Source: Insolitispirillum peregrinum (GTDB lineage Bacteria > Pseudomonadota > Alphaproteobacteria > Rhodospirillales > Rhodospirillaceae). Taken from it: 64,000 nucleotides of DNA. The stretch is from positions 661,855 to 725,854 of the forward strand of contig NZ_FTOA01000003.1 in the NCBI RefSeq assembly GCF_900156605.1. The letters are read 5' to 3'. A model generated the notes under the pieces. The model did no database searches, had not been told where the DNA came from, and saw only the letters and a list, made by a program, of their open reading frames with translations. Positions 41,148-49,606 of the stretch are shown here, piece after piece (positions within the stretch are counted from its first letter, which is position 1; the number at the start of each line of letters is the position of its first letter). Made by a program: the position numbers and the translations under genes.

Positions 41148-41486
41148 TCAGCAGTTCACCGCCTGCGGAGCGTTGTCCTGCACCTCGGGGGCACAGTACA
41201 GGCCATACAGCGTGCTGATCACGGTGTTCGCTTCTTCGCCCTTCAGGCTGTAGAAGATCGTCTGCGCACTGCGGCGGGTCTTGACCAGGCCATCACGGCG
41301 CAGGCGGGCCAGGTGCTGGGACAGGGCCGACTGGCTCAGTCCGATCAGACGTTCAAGCTCGCCGACGGATTTTTCCGTTTTTGAAAGCTGGCACAGAATC
41401 AGAAGGCGATGCTCGTTGCTCATCGCTTTCAGCAAAGTGCTGGCCCGGCGGGCGTTATCTTGCAAATGTTCGAGGTCCAGGGTCAT
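41148..41486 (-). CDS. ArsR-family regulator, BigR/SqrR-like (persulfide-sensing type)
   Basis: 112-aa winged-HTH repressor (HTH near 43-66: SVGELERLIGLSQSALSQHL). The ArsR metal motif ELCVCDL is absent. Instead there is a Cys in the alpha-2 region (LLILCQL, C32) and one in the last helix (LYGLYC, C98), 66 residues apart. That is the same spacing as the reactive pair in SqrR (C41/C107) and BigR (C42/C108), which form a disulfide or tetrasulfide with sulfane sulfur or peroxide. So it is likely a sulfide/persulfide sensor. No sulfide-oxidation gene is adjacent; the target is unknown. It has its own terminator and a long AT-rich upstream region. Confidence 0.85.
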   Translation of the reverse strand: MTLDLEHLQDNARRASTLLKAMSNEHRLLILCQLSKTEKSVGELERLIGLSQSALSQHLARLRRDGLVKTRRSAQTIFYSLKGEEANTVISTLYGLYCAPEVQDNAPQAVNC

Positions 41487-42227
41487 CTCGCCTGTTTGTC
41501 CAGTTTTTCACGATCCAGAGCGGGTGCATTTTTTTGCTGTTCGCCCTCTTGGCCACCGGGCCTCGAACCCTCCTGAAGCTGGTCGATGGTGGGGTGAACG
41601 GTTGAGTCTTTATTTAGGGAATGTTTGAAACTATTTCCAGCTAAAATGTTGGAAGACACCTGATAATTTCTATCGGGTCTTTAGGTTGCTATTACTGATG
41701 ACTGGAATTGTAGTGCATAAATGTAGCAATTTTTGTGATCTGTGTAAATCCATGGGTTAAAGTTAACTTGTGAATACTACAGTTGGTGATTTTTATGGGT
41801 ATATTATATATAAATGAGTATTTATATTTGAAATATGTGTTGGTATATTCGTGGAAAGCTCACCAGACAGTTGCATTTGCGTGTCATTCTTTTTTGTATG
41901 AAAGAAAACGATTTCACCTCACTTTCGCTACAATCCCCAGTGCGCGTTCTCACATTTTTTGGGGAGGGCGGCGGCGCGGCAGGGGGGAGGTCCTGCCCGT
42001 CAAAAAGGGTGGTTTTGGTATCGAAGCTTCTTTTGTTGCATTTGAAACGCTTCTTTGTTTCGTATTTCCCCTCAATAATGTATAATTATTTCTCTTTGCC
42101 TGCCCGTTTTGGGTGTATCAGTATAGTCTGTTGCAGGATGTGCCGTGGTCGATGCAAGGGGGGGAACGCCTCCGAATCGACTGGTCTGCGGCTGCCGCGA
42201 GGGTCATAAAAAAAGGTGTCAGGGGTC
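41487..42227. other. AT-rich gene-free region, divergent promoters
   Basis: About 740 bases, clearly more AT-rich than its surroundings in 41600-41900 and 42000-42120. No coding frame has both a ribosome-binding site and a protein-like composition, and no member of the repeat families is present. It separates the ArsR-type gene from the HDAC-like gene and must hold both promoters; foreign origin or loss of a gene are possible. Confidence 0.45.
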
Positions 42228-43157
42228 ATGTCCACGCTGTTGGTGACGCATCACGATTGCATCGAACACGATCCGGGTGAATTCCACCCGGAGCATCCCG
42301 ACCGCTTGCGGGGGATTCTGCGGCTGCTGGAAGCCGAGGATTTCATGTTGCTGCATCGTGACGAGGCTCCGCACGCCACCCATGCCCAGCTGTTGCGCGT
42401 CCATCCGCTGTCGTATATCGAAGACATTCTCGCCAAGGTGCCGCATGACGGCCATCACTCGATTGATGGCGACACCTATATGTCGCCTTATACCGGCGAG
42501 GCCGCCCTGCGCTCGGCCGGGGGGGCCTGTGCCGCCGTCGATGCAGTGGCCAGAGGGGAAGTGCGCAACGCCTTTGTCGCCGGGCGTCCGCCGGGGCACC
42601 ATGCTGAACGGTCGCAGGCGATGGGGTTCTGTTTTTTCAACAACGTGGCGGTGGCCGCCTACCATGCGCGGGAAGTCCATGGGCTTCAGCGGGTGGCGGT
42701 GATGGATTTTGATGTGCATCATGGCAACGGCACCCAGCATATTTTCTGGGATGACCCGGATGCAATGTATTGCTCGACCCATCAGGAGGGCACCTTTCCC
42801 TATACCGGGCTGCGCGAAGAAACCGGTGCCCACAACAACATCGTCAACTGCCCGTTGCCCGCCGGGGCCAAGGGTGACCTGTTCCGCGAGGCGATGGAAA
42901 ACGACGTTCTGCCCGCCCTGCGCGCCTTCAAGCCCGACATCCTGTTCATTTCCGCCGGGTTCGATGCCCATGCCCGCGATCCGATGGCCCATTTGCGCTT
43001 TAATGTCGCCGATTTCGTGTGGGCCACCGATGAATTGCTGAAGGTGGCCGAGGAGTGCTGTCAGGGGCGGTTGGTGTCGGTGCTGGAGGGTGGTTATGAC
43101 GTGGTGGCCCTGTCGGCGTCGGTGGCGGCGCATGTTCGTCGTCTGATGGGGATCTGA
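42228..43157 (+). CDS. Histone-deacetylase family amidohydrolase
   Basis: 309-aa class II HDAC-like zinc deacetylase (acetoin-utilisation/acetylpolyamine amidohydrolase group). Active-site features: GRPPGHHAE (tandem His, about 122-130), zinc ligands in MDFDVHHGNGTQ (Asp and His) and SAGFDAH (Asp), and the catalytic Tyr in EGGYD. Likely substrates are acetylated polyamines or acetyl-lysine on proteins. The start at 42228 has AAGGTG 9 bases upstream; a GTG at 42216 is possible. It heads the xseB-ispA-dxs-tlyA block, 112 bases before xseB, an arrangement seen in other alphaproteobacteria. Confidence 0.9.
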   Translation: MSTLLVTHHDCIEHDPGEFHPEHPDRLRGILRLLEAEDFMLLHRDEAPHATHAQLLRVHPLSYIEDILAKVPHDGHHSIDGDTYMSPYTGEAALRSAGGACAAVDAVARGEVRNAFVAGRPPGHHAERSQAMGFCFFNNVAVAAYHAREVHGLQRVAVMDFDVHHGNGTQHIFWDDPDAMYCSTHQEGTFPYTGLREETGAHNNIVNCPLPAGAKGDLFREAMENDVLPALRAFKPDILFISAGFDAHARDPMAHLRFNVADFVWATDELLKVAEECCQGRLVSVLEGGYDVVALSASVAAHVRRLMGI

Positions 43158-43269
43158 CGGGCATTTGACGTGGATCTGTCGGGGGGCATCTTGTGTGGAT
43201 GTCCCGCCGGAGCCACCTTGTCAGGGGGAGGGGGTTGCGTTAAGGTCCGCCCTTCTTGCAGGAGGAACC

Positions 43270-43524
43270 ATGGCTGAGACACCCATCGCGCCCGATATCG
43301 CCGCCCTGAGCTTTGAAGACGCTCTGCGCGAGCTGGAAACCATCGTGCGCCATCTCGAAGGCGGGCAGGTCCGGCTGGACGATGCCGTCGATGCCTATGC
43401 CCGTGGTTCGCAACTCAAGGCCCATTGCGAGCGCCGCCTGGCCGAAGCCAGGGCCAAAATCGAACGCATTACCCTGTCACCCGATGGCCAGGCCCAGGGC
43501 GTGCAGCCGCTGGACGTGGCCTGA
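43270..43524 (+). CDS. xseB: Exodeoxyribonuclease VII small subunit
   Basis: 84-aa XseB, a small helical subunit that assembles on XseA for single-strand DNA digestion. The typical SFEDALRELETIVRHLEGGQ (residues 14-33) and LDDAVDAYARGSQLKAHCE are present, followed by a short acidic/Gln tail. Ribosome-binding site AGGAGG 4 bases before the ATG. It precedes ispA by 51 bases, a common alphaproteobacterial gene pair. Confidence 0.95.
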   Translation: MAETPIAPDIAALSFEDALRELETIVRHLEGGQVRLDDAVDAYARGSQLKAHCERRLAEARAKIERITLSPDGQAQGVQPLDVA

Positions 43525-43575
43525 GGCGGCCCCTCTCACGGTCCTTTCCATGATTTTCAGCAGAAAAGGTGAGAC

Positions 43576-44490
43576 ATGCCAGGGATGAGCGAAGCCTTGA
43601 AAGCCGCCTTGACGGACAAGTCCGCCGGTGTCGCTGAAATGTTGCAGCATCTGTTGCCCGAGGTCGCTGAAACCGAAAGCCGCCTGTTCGATGCCATGCG
43701 CTATTCGACGATGAATGGCGGCAAGCGTCTGCGGCCGTTTCTGGTGCTGACCACCGCTGAAATGTTTCACGTTGCCCCGTCCAGCGCCCTGCGGGCGGCG
43801 GCGGCGGTCGAGATGATCCATTGCTATTCGCTGGTCCATGACGACCTGCCGGCGATGGACAACGACGACCTGCGGCGGGGCAAGCCGACCTGCCACAAGC
43901 AGTTTGACGAGGCGACCGCCATTCTGGCCGGTGACGGCCTGTTGACCCGCGCCTTTGAAGTGCTGGCCCACCCGGCCACCCACAGCGACCCGGCGGTGCG
44001 CAGTCAACTGGTGCTCGATCTGGCGCAGGCCGCCGGTCCGCATGGCATGGTTGGCGGGCAGATGGTGGACATGCTGGCTGAACGGGACGAGGCGGTGCGC
44101 GCCGGTCTGGATGTGGCGGCGATCACCCGCATGCACCAGATGAAGACCGGTCGGATGATCGCCTTTTCCTGCATGGCCGGGGCCACGCTGGGCAAGGCTC
44201 CGGCGCAGCTTCGGCAGGCGTTGCAGGCCTATGCCCATGATCTCGGGCTGTGCTTCCAGATTGTTGACGACCTGTTGGACGTCGAAGGCTCTGCCGACGA
44301 GATGGGCAAGACCATCGGCAAGGATCAGGCGGCGGGCAAGATCACCTTTGTCTCGCTGCTGGGGCTGGAGAGGGCGCGGGATCAGGCGCGCCTGCTGGCC
44401 GATCAGGCCGTCCAGCACCTGAAGCCGTTTGATGCCGAAGCCGACCTGCTGCGCGATGTTGCTGCCTATGTGTTGGACCGCCGGAGCTGA
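43576..44490 (+). CDS. ispA: Farnesyl diphosphate synthase / short-chain polyprenyl synthase
   Basis: 304-aa trans-prenyltransferase that condenses IPP with DMAPP/GPP to farnesyl diphosphate (or GGPP). First Asp-rich motif DDLPAMDNDD (about 91-100), second DDLLD (about 232-236); GGKRLRPFL, KTGRMI and GKD motifs are in place. The two residues between the DD of the first motif and the size of the residue five positions upstream (HCYSLVHDD, Tyr at -5) fit a bacterial FPP-type enzyme. It lies between xseB and dxs, its substrate pathway. An ATG at 43585 is an alternative start. Confidence 0.94.
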   Translation: MPGMSEALKAALTDKSAGVAEMLQHLLPEVAETESRLFDAMRYSTMNGGKRLRPFLVLTTAEMFHVAPSSALRAAAAVEMIHCYSLVHDDLPAMDNDDLRRGKPTCHKQFDEATAILAGDGLLTRAFEVLAHPATHSDPAVRSQLVLDLAQAAGPHGMVGGQMVDMLAERDEAVRAGLDVAAITRMHQMKTGRMIAFSCMAGATLGKAPAQLRQALQAYAHDLGLCFQIVDDLLDVEGSADEMGKTIGKDQAAGKITFVSLLGLERARDQARLLADQAVQHLKPFDAEADLLRDVAAYVLDRRS

Positions 44491-44569
44491 TCCGGTGGCG
44501 CTGTGACCGGTTGCTGTCGTTCGGTCAGGGACGGCAGGACCCATTTTTCTCGCTCGGAGTACTGTTACC

Positions 44570-46471
44570 GTGTCCGCTAGACCCGTTACCCCTTTGCTCG
44601 ATGGCATCTCTTCGCCAAAGGATCTCAAGTCGCTGAGACTGGAGGAACTGGTCCGGCTGGCCGACGAGGTGCGCGCCGAGATGATTGATGCCGTCTCGAC
44701 CACCGGCGGCCATCTGGGGGCCGGGCTGGGGGTGGTCGAACTGACTGTCGCCCTGCATGCGGTGTTTGATACCCCCGATGACCGCCTGATCTGGGACGTG
44801 GGCCATCAGTGCTATCCGCACAAAATCCTGACCGGTCGCCGCGACCGCATCCGCACCCTGCGGCAGGGCGGCGGGCTGTCGGGCTTTACCAACCGCAGCG
44901 AAAGCCCCTATGACCCGTTCGGGGCCGGGCATTCCTCGACCTCGATTTCTGCCGGGCTGGGGATGGCGGTCGGGCGTGATCTGGCCGGGCGCAAGAACAA
45001 TGTCATTGCGGTGATCGGCGATGGCGCGATGAGCGCCGGGATGGCCTATGAGGCGATGAACAACGCTGGCGCCGCCGACAGCCGCCTGATCGTGATCCTG
45101 AACGACAACGACATGTCGATTGCCCCACCGGTGGGGGCGATGAGTTCCTATCTGTCGCGCCTGTTGTCGTCGAAAAGCTATGTCTCGTTCCGCCATATCG
45201 CCAAGGACATTGCCTCGCAGTTGCCCGCGCCGTTCACCCGTGCGGCCAAGCGGGCGGAGGAATATGCCCGTGGGCTGATGACCGGCGGCACCCTGTTCGA
45301 GGAAATGGGCTTTTACTATGTCGGCCCGATTGATGGCCACCGGCTGGAGCATCTGGTGCCGGTGCTGAAAAACGTCCGCGACATGGGCAATGGCCCGGTG
45401 CTGATTCATGTGGTGACGCAAAAGGGCAAGGGCTATCCGCCTGCCGAAGCCGCCGCCGACAAGTATCACGGGGTCAGCAAGTTCAACGTGGTGACCGGTG
45501 CCCAGCACAAGGGCACGCCGAACGCCCCCAGCTATACTTCGGTGTTTGCCAGGGCGTTGATGGCCGAAGCCGAAAAGGATGACCGCATCGTGGCCCTGTC
45601 GGCGGCGATGCCGGGGGGCACCGGGCTTGACAAGTTCGGTGAAAAATTCCCCGAACGGACCTTTGATGTCGGCATTGCCGAACAGCATGCGGTGACCTTT
45701 GCTGCCGGTCTGGCTTGTGAGGGTTACAAGCCGTTCTGCGCCATCTATTCGACCTTCCTGCAACGCGGCTATGATCAGGTGGTCCATGACGTGGTGCTGC
45801 AAAACCTGCCGGTGCGCTTTGCCATTGACCGCGCCGGGCTGGTCGGGGCCGACGGGGCGACCCACCACGGCACCTTTGACCTCGCCTATCTGAGCTGCCT
45901 GCCCAATCTGGTGATCATGGCCCCATCGGATGAAGCCGAGTTGATGCACGCGGTGGCGACCGCCGCCGCCCACGACAGCGGCCCGATTGCCATCCGCTAT
46001 CCGCGTGGCGAAGGCGTCGGCGTCACCCTGCCCGATGCCGGTGAGGTTCTGCCGATCGGCAAGGGCGTGGTGCTGCGCGACGGTCAGCGGGTGGCGCTGG
46101 TCGGGCTGGGCACGATGGTGCAGACCTGCCTGCAGGCCGCCGAAGAGCTGGAAACCCGCTATGGCCTGAGCGCGACGGTGGTTGATGCCCGCTTTGCCAA
46201 GCCGCTGGATACCGCGTTGTTCGACCGGCTGGCGACCTCGCACGAGGCTCTGATCACCATCGAGGAAGGCTCAAGCGGTGGTTTCGGGGCGCTGGTGATG
46301 GGCTGGCTGAGCGAAGCCGGTCATCTGGATGGCGGCTTAAAGGTGCGTACGATGACCCTGCCGGATCATTTCATCGAACACGACACCCCGGCCAACCAGT
46401 TGGCCGAAGGCGGCCTGACTGCCGCCCATATGGTGGAAAAGGTGGTGCGCCTGTTGGGGCTGGGGCAATAA
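44570..46471 (+). CDS. dxs: 1-deoxy-D-xylulose-5-phosphate synthase
   Basis: 633-aa thiamine-diphosphate enzyme that condenses pyruvate and glyceraldehyde-3-phosphate, the first step of the MEP isoprenoid pathway. TPP-binding motif begins at [20 protein letters not shown] and ends with ILNDNDMSI (about 150-180); [17 protein letters not shown] and the transketolase pyrimidine domain with [17 protein letters not shown] (catalytic Glu near 370) are present. GTG start with GGAG 10 bases upstream. Its stop codon TAA is immediately followed by the tlyA ATG. Confidence 0.97.
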   Translation: MSARPVTPLLDGISSPKDLKSLRLEELVRLADEVRAEMIDAVSTTGGHLGAGLGVVELTVALHAVFDTPDDRLIWDVGHQCYPHKILTGRRDRIRTLRQGGGLSGFTNRSESPYDPFGAGHSSTSISAGLGMAVGRDLAGRKNNVIAVIGDGAMSAGMAYEAMNNAGAADSRLIVILNDNDMSIAPPVGAMSSYLSRLLSSKSYVSFRHIAKDIASQLPAPFTRAAKRAEEYARGLMTGGTLFEEMGFYYVGPIDGHRLEHLVPVLKNVRDMGNGPVLIHVVTQKGKGYPPAEAAADKYHGVSKFNVVTGAQHKGTPNAPSYTSVFARALMAEAEKDDRIVALSAAMPGGTGLDKFGEKFPERTFDVGIAEQHAVTFAAGLACEGYKPFCAIYSTFLQRGYDQVVHDVVLQNLPVRFAIDRAGLVGADGATHHGTFDLAYLSCLPNLVIMAPSDEAELMHAVATAAAHDSGPIAIRYPRGEGVGVTLPDAGEVLPIGKGVVLRDGQRVALVGLGTMVQTCLQAAEELETRYGLSATVVDARFAKPLDTALFDRLATSHEALITIEEGSSGGFGALVMGWLSEAGHLDGGLKVRTMTLPDHFIEHDTPANQLAEGGLTAAHMVEKVVRLLGLGQ

Positions 46472-47239
46472 ATGGCCAGCGGACCAAAGGACAGCGCGCC
46501 GCGCAAGGAACGGCTGGACCAGATTCTGGTCGATCGCGGACTGGCTGAAAGCAAGACGCGGGCGCAGGCGCTGATCATGGCCGGTCTGGTGCTGGTTGCC
46601 GAGCAGAAGATCGACAAGCCGGGCACCAAGGTCAGCACCGACAAGCCGGTGACGCTGAAGGGGCAGGATCACCCGTGGGTGTCGCGCGGCGGGCTGAAGC
46701 TGGTCAAGGGGCTGGACCATTTTGCCGTCGATCCGACCGGCTGGACCTGTCTGGACGTTGGCGCTTCGACCGGTGGCTTTACCGATGTGCTGCTGACCCG
46801 TGGCGCGGCCAGTGTCTACGCCGTTGATGTCGGCTATGGTCAGTTGGCGCACAAGCTGCGGGTTGATCCCCGGGTGGTGGTGCTGGAACGGACCAATGCC
46901 CGCCATCTCGATGCCACGACCATTCCCCAGCCGATTGATCTGGTGGTCTGTGATGCCAGCTTTATCGGCCTGCGCACGGTGCTGGAACGCCCGCTGGAGC
47001 TGGTCAGGTCCGGCGGCGGGCTGATTGCGCTGATCAAGCCACAGTTCGAGGTCGGCAAGGAGCGGGTCGGCAAGGGCGGCGTGGTGCGTGATCCCGAACT
47101 GCACGCCGAGGTCTGTCAGACCATCAGCGACTGGCTGGCCTCGCTGCCCGGCTGGTCGGTCGAAGGACTGACCGAAAGCCCGATCAAGGGACCGGAAGGC
47201 AACATCGAGTTCCTGATTTACGGCCGCAAGCAAGGCTGA
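46472..47239 (+). CDS. tlyA: TlyA-family RNA methyltransferase (S4 plus FtsJ-like domain)
   Basis: 255 aa. N-terminal S4 RNA-binding domain (about 14-75; RLDQILVDRGLAESKTRAQAL) and a Rossmann methyltransferase domain with SAM motif CLDVGASTGGFTDVLL (about 92-107) and the K-D-K-E-type catalytic residues (VSRGGLKL Lys, DVGY, CDASFIGL Asp, LIKPQFE Lys/Glu). TlyA enzymes 2'-O-methylate 16S/23S rRNA (position C1409/C1920 in the mycobacterial enzyme) and are often annotated hemolysin A. Start is adjacent to the dxs stop with no spacer; last gene of the isoprenoid block in nearly all relatives. Confidence 0.93.
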   Translation: MASGPKDSAPRKERLDQILVDRGLAESKTRAQALIMAGLVLVAEQKIDKPGTKVSTDKPVTLKGQDHPWVSRGGLKLVKGLDHFAVDPTGWTCLDVGASTGGFTDVLLTRGAASVYAVDVGYGQLAHKLRVDPRVVVLERTNARHLDATTIPQPIDLVVCDASFIGLRTVLERPLELVRSGGGLIALIKPQFEVGKERVGKGGVVRDPELHAEVCQTISDWLASLPGWSVEGLTESPIKGPEGNIEFLIYGRKQG

Positions 47240-47243
47240 CACT

Positions 47244-47345
47244 AGAGCATTGTGCGAAAAGTGGGAACCGGTTTTCGCAACAACAATGCGGCAAAACAAA
47301 AAGTTAGAGCAGCGTGCCTGCTTCAGATTTAACGCACGCTGCTCT
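47244..47345 (+). repeat. Intact palindromic repeat A-D (short form)
   Basis: Unit A at 47244-47293 and D at 47306-47345, arms AGAGCAGCGTGC and GCACGCTGCTCT exactly complementary. It begins 4 bases after the tlyA stop codon and is fused head-on to repeat unit B at 47346. Confidence 0.9.
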
Positions 47346-47448
47346 AGAGCGTTTTCCGTTTTCCCTGAATTGGGTCAAACGCTCTACTGTATTGTTATCT
47401 AAGCAAATACGTCGTCGCAGATGTTCCATCTGCTCGGGATTTGCTCTA
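47346..47448. repeat. 103-bp palindromic repeat unit B (copy 2)
   Basis: Same structure as copy 1: AGAGCGTTT and AAACGCTCT arms, then AGCAAATACGTCGTCGCAGATG and the complementary CATCTGCTCGGGATTTGCT, ending CTCTA. It follows directly on the A-D element. The rest of the interval to the xdhC-like gene (47449-47634) shows no gene. Confidence 0.88.
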
Positions 47449-47634
47449 ACGGGCGACCGGGCACATCGGTTGCCCGTTGTTTTTTTGATCCGTGCCCTAT
47501 TCATGAATCCTCCTCATAGCCACATACAGAGCTGATGCCCTAATCGCGGCATCGGGCGGGTGCTAGTGTTGCCGTCCTTGTTTCTGTGTGTCGTGTTGCG
47601 GAGTCCCCTGCTGTTCATGCTACGGCCTTTCAGA

Positions 47635-48504
47635 ATGACAGACCGCCCGAGCGAGATTTTCGACCTGCTGCACGACTGGCAGAGCGCGGGGTACCGTTGC
47701 GCGCTGGTCCTGCTGGTGGAGATCATCGGCGGCGCGGCGCGCGCATTGGGGGCTCCGATGATCGTGCGTGAGGATGGGCTGTATTGCGGCTTTGTCTCCG
47801 GTGGCTGCGTTGAGGCCGCCGTTGCCCGTGAGGGGCTGGAGGCTCTGGAGGACGGCACAGACCGGCAGTGCCGCTTTGGGCAAGGCTCGCCCTATCTGGA
47901 TATCGTGTTGCCCTGTGGTGGTGGCATCGTGCTGGCGGTCCATGTCCTGCGCAATGGGGCGGTGATCGGACGGGTGCGGTCGGCTTTGGCGGCTGGGCTG
48001 CCTGCGGCGCTGTCGTATTCCCCGCCGGATCAACGGCTGGAGCTGGCCTCTGGCGAGCAATCGACCGGCTGGCAGGCCGACAGGTTCATTGCCCGCTACC
48101 AGCCAGATCCGCGCCTGTTTCTGTCGGCCCGTGGCCTTGAGGGCGAAATGCTGACCGCTCTGGCGCAGGCGGCGGGGCTGGAGGTGATCGCGGCCACCGC
48201 CGAGGCGGTGCGTGATCAGGCCGGGCAGAATGCGGCGGTGGTGATGCTGCACCATGATCTGGAGGTGGAAGAGCCAATCCTGCGTGCCGCGTTGGCCAGC
48301 CCGGCCTTTTATATCGGTTGTCTGGGCAGCCGCCGCACCCATGACCGCCGTCTGCACCGGCTGCGCGCTGAAGGCTATCCGCCCGAGCACCTGGCGCGCC
48401 TGCATGCGCCGATTGGCCTGTTCGGCCCGACCCGCACCGCGCGGGCGCTGGCGGTGTCGGTGCTGGCCGAAATTCTGGCCGAACCGACCGCGAGGGGGGC
48501 ATGA
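47635..48504 (+). CDS. XdhC-family molybdenum-cofactor insertion chaperone
   Basis: 289-aa XdhC/CoxI-type protein that delivers sulfurated molybdenum cofactor to xanthine-dehydrogenase-family enzymes. N-terminal XdhC_CoxI domain (about 15-80: LVEIIGGAARALGAPMIV, FVSGGCVEAAV) and C-terminal Rossmann XdhC_C domain (about 165-270: YIGCLGSRRTHDRRLHRL, HAPIGLFGPTRTARALAVSVLAEI). The usual first-half motif V..VSG.GSAPR is altered to VEIIGGAARALG. The start at 47635 is a best guess; in-frame ATGs at 47617 and 47560 exist and no site is strong. It overlaps the MocA-like gene by ATGA, and the enzyme subunits follow. Confidence 0.88.
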   Translation: MTDRPSEIFDLLHDWQSAGYRCALVLLVEIIGGAARALGAPMIVREDGLYCGFVSGGCVEAAVAREGLEALEDGTDRQCRFGQGSPYLDIVLPCGGGIVLAVHVLRNGAVIGRVRSALAAGLPAALSYSPPDQRLELASGEQSTGWQADRFIARYQPDPRLFLSARGLEGEMLTALAQAAGLEVIAATAEAVRDQAGQNAAVVMLHHDLEVEEPILRAALASPAFYIGCLGSRRTHDRRLHRLRAEGYPPEHLARLHAPIGLFGPTRTARALAVSVLAEILAEPTARGA

Positions 48505-49094
48505 GCGCTGATCCGACCGGAGCGTCGTCGCTGGCACTGATTGTGCTGGCCGCCGGAGCCGGGCAGCGTTTTGGCGGGCCGGACAAGCTGGCGGTGCCGC
48601 TGGCCGGGCGGGCGGTTGTTCATCATGTGCTGGCAACGCTCGACCCCTTGCGATGGCATCAGCGGGTGTTGATCCATCGGGGGGAACCGGCGTGGTGTCG
48701 GGCCTTTGCCGATGCTGGCTTTACGCTGGTGCGCAATGACCAGCCCGAGCGCGGCATGCTGGGGTCGCTGCATCTGGCGGCGCAGGCGGTGCAGGGCGCA
48801 GAGCGGGCCTTGCTGTGTCTGGCCGACATGCCGCTGATCACCAGTGCGCACATTCTGGCCTTGCTGGCGGCAAACCGGGAGGCCACCGGTCAGGTGGTGG
48901 CGTCGCGGGCCGGGGACTATCGCGGTCCGCCAGCGATCCTGCCGCTGGCTGCGGTGCGTACACTGCCGCCACAGGGCGAAGGCGGGGCACGGGCGTTGCT
49001 GGCGCAGGCCGTGTGGGTGGACTGTGATCCCGCGCAGGTGCGGGATATCGATACGCCTGCCGATTTGCTCTCGATACAGGGATCATGTCTGTAA
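48501..49094 (+). CDS. MocA/MobA-like NTP transferase (molybdenum cofactor cytidylyltransferase family)
   Basis: 197-aa nucleotidyltransferase with the sugar-phosphate-nucleotidylyltransferase motif LAAGAGQRFGGPDKLAVPLAG (residues about 16-36, Gly-rich loop and Lys), the metal Asp in CLADMPLI, and a C-terminal VDCDPAQVRDIDTPADL. In this family MocA makes molybdopterin cytosine dinucleotide (MCD), the form used by many xanthine-dehydrogenase-like enzymes, which matches the neighbouring iorAB-type genes. ATGA overlap with the XdhC gene shows co-translation. Confidence 0.88.
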   Translation: MSADPTGASSLALIVLAAGAGQRFGGPDKLAVPLAGRAVVHHVLATLDPLRWHQRVLIHRGEPAWCRAFADAGFTLVRNDQPERGMLGSLHLAAQAVQGAERALLCLADMPLITSAHILALLAANREATGQVVASRAGDYRGPPAILPLAAVRTLPPQGEGGARALLAQAVWVDCDPAQVRDIDTPADLLSIQGSCL

Positions 49095-49149
49095 CAGACA
49101 CACTTACAGCACCTTCTTTCTTTTTGTTTGATGCACCTGGGAGGCAACC

Positions 49150-49596
49150 ATGGACATAACCATCAACGGGGTGACACATCAGGTTGATGTCGAACCGGAT
49201 ACCCCGCTGTTGTGGGTGTTGCGCGATACGCTGGGGATGACCGGCACCAAATACGGCTGCGGTCAGGCGCTGTGTGGGGCCTGCACGGTGCTGATCGACG
49301 GCGAGGCCACCCGCTCGTGCTCGACGCCGGTTGACAGCGTGCAGGGCAAGGCGGTGACCACCATCGAAGCGGTGCAGGACGACCCGATTGGTCAGAAGGT
49401 GGTCGAAGCGTGGGTGGAGCAGCAGGTGCCGCAGTGTGGCTATTGCCAGTCCGGTCAGGTGATGGCGGCCACTGCCCTGCTGAAACAGACCCCGCATCCG
49501 ACCGATGACGAAGTGGTGGCGGCGATGGGCAACCTGTGCCGCTGTGGCAGCTATACCGCGATCAAGGCCGCCGTCCGGCAGGTTGCCGGGGCGTAA
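49150..49596 (+). CDS. (2Fe-2S) small subunit of a molybdenum hydroxylase (IorA-type)
   Basis: 148-aa iron-sulfur subunit. Plant-type [2Fe-2S] ligands in CGQALCGACTVLIDG plus the later Cys of TRSC, and the second cluster ligands in CGYCQSGQV and NLCRCGSY, as in xanthine oxidase/aldehyde dehydrogenase small subunits. It starts MDITINGVTHQVDVEPD. The next gene, 10 bases downstream, is the large molybdopterin subunit. A separate FAD subunit is absent, as in isoquinoline 1-oxidoreductase (IorAB), so electrons probably go to a periplasmic cytochrome or another membrane acceptor. The start has GGAGG upstream. Confidence 0.93.
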   Translation: MDITINGVTHQVDVEPDTPLLWVLRDTLGMTGTKYGCGQALCGACTVLIDGEATRSCSTPVDSVQGKAVTTIEAVQDDPIGQKVVEAWVEQQVPQCGYCQSGQVMAATALLKQTPHPTDDEVVAAMGNLCRCGSYTAIKAAVRQVAGA

Positions 49597-49606
49597 GGAG
49601 GACACC

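Noticed and set aside
41783..42085. Small protein gene in the AT-rich region
   Set aside because: The frame has no ribosome-binding site, no family similarity and an unlikely composition; same for the overlapping frame at 41835-42209.
48501..49094. Annotation as CofC or MobA (guanylyl) transferase
   Set aside because: The sequence motif is shared by all three; placement between XdhC and a molybdenum hydroxylase favours the cytidylyltransferase role, but it is not proven.
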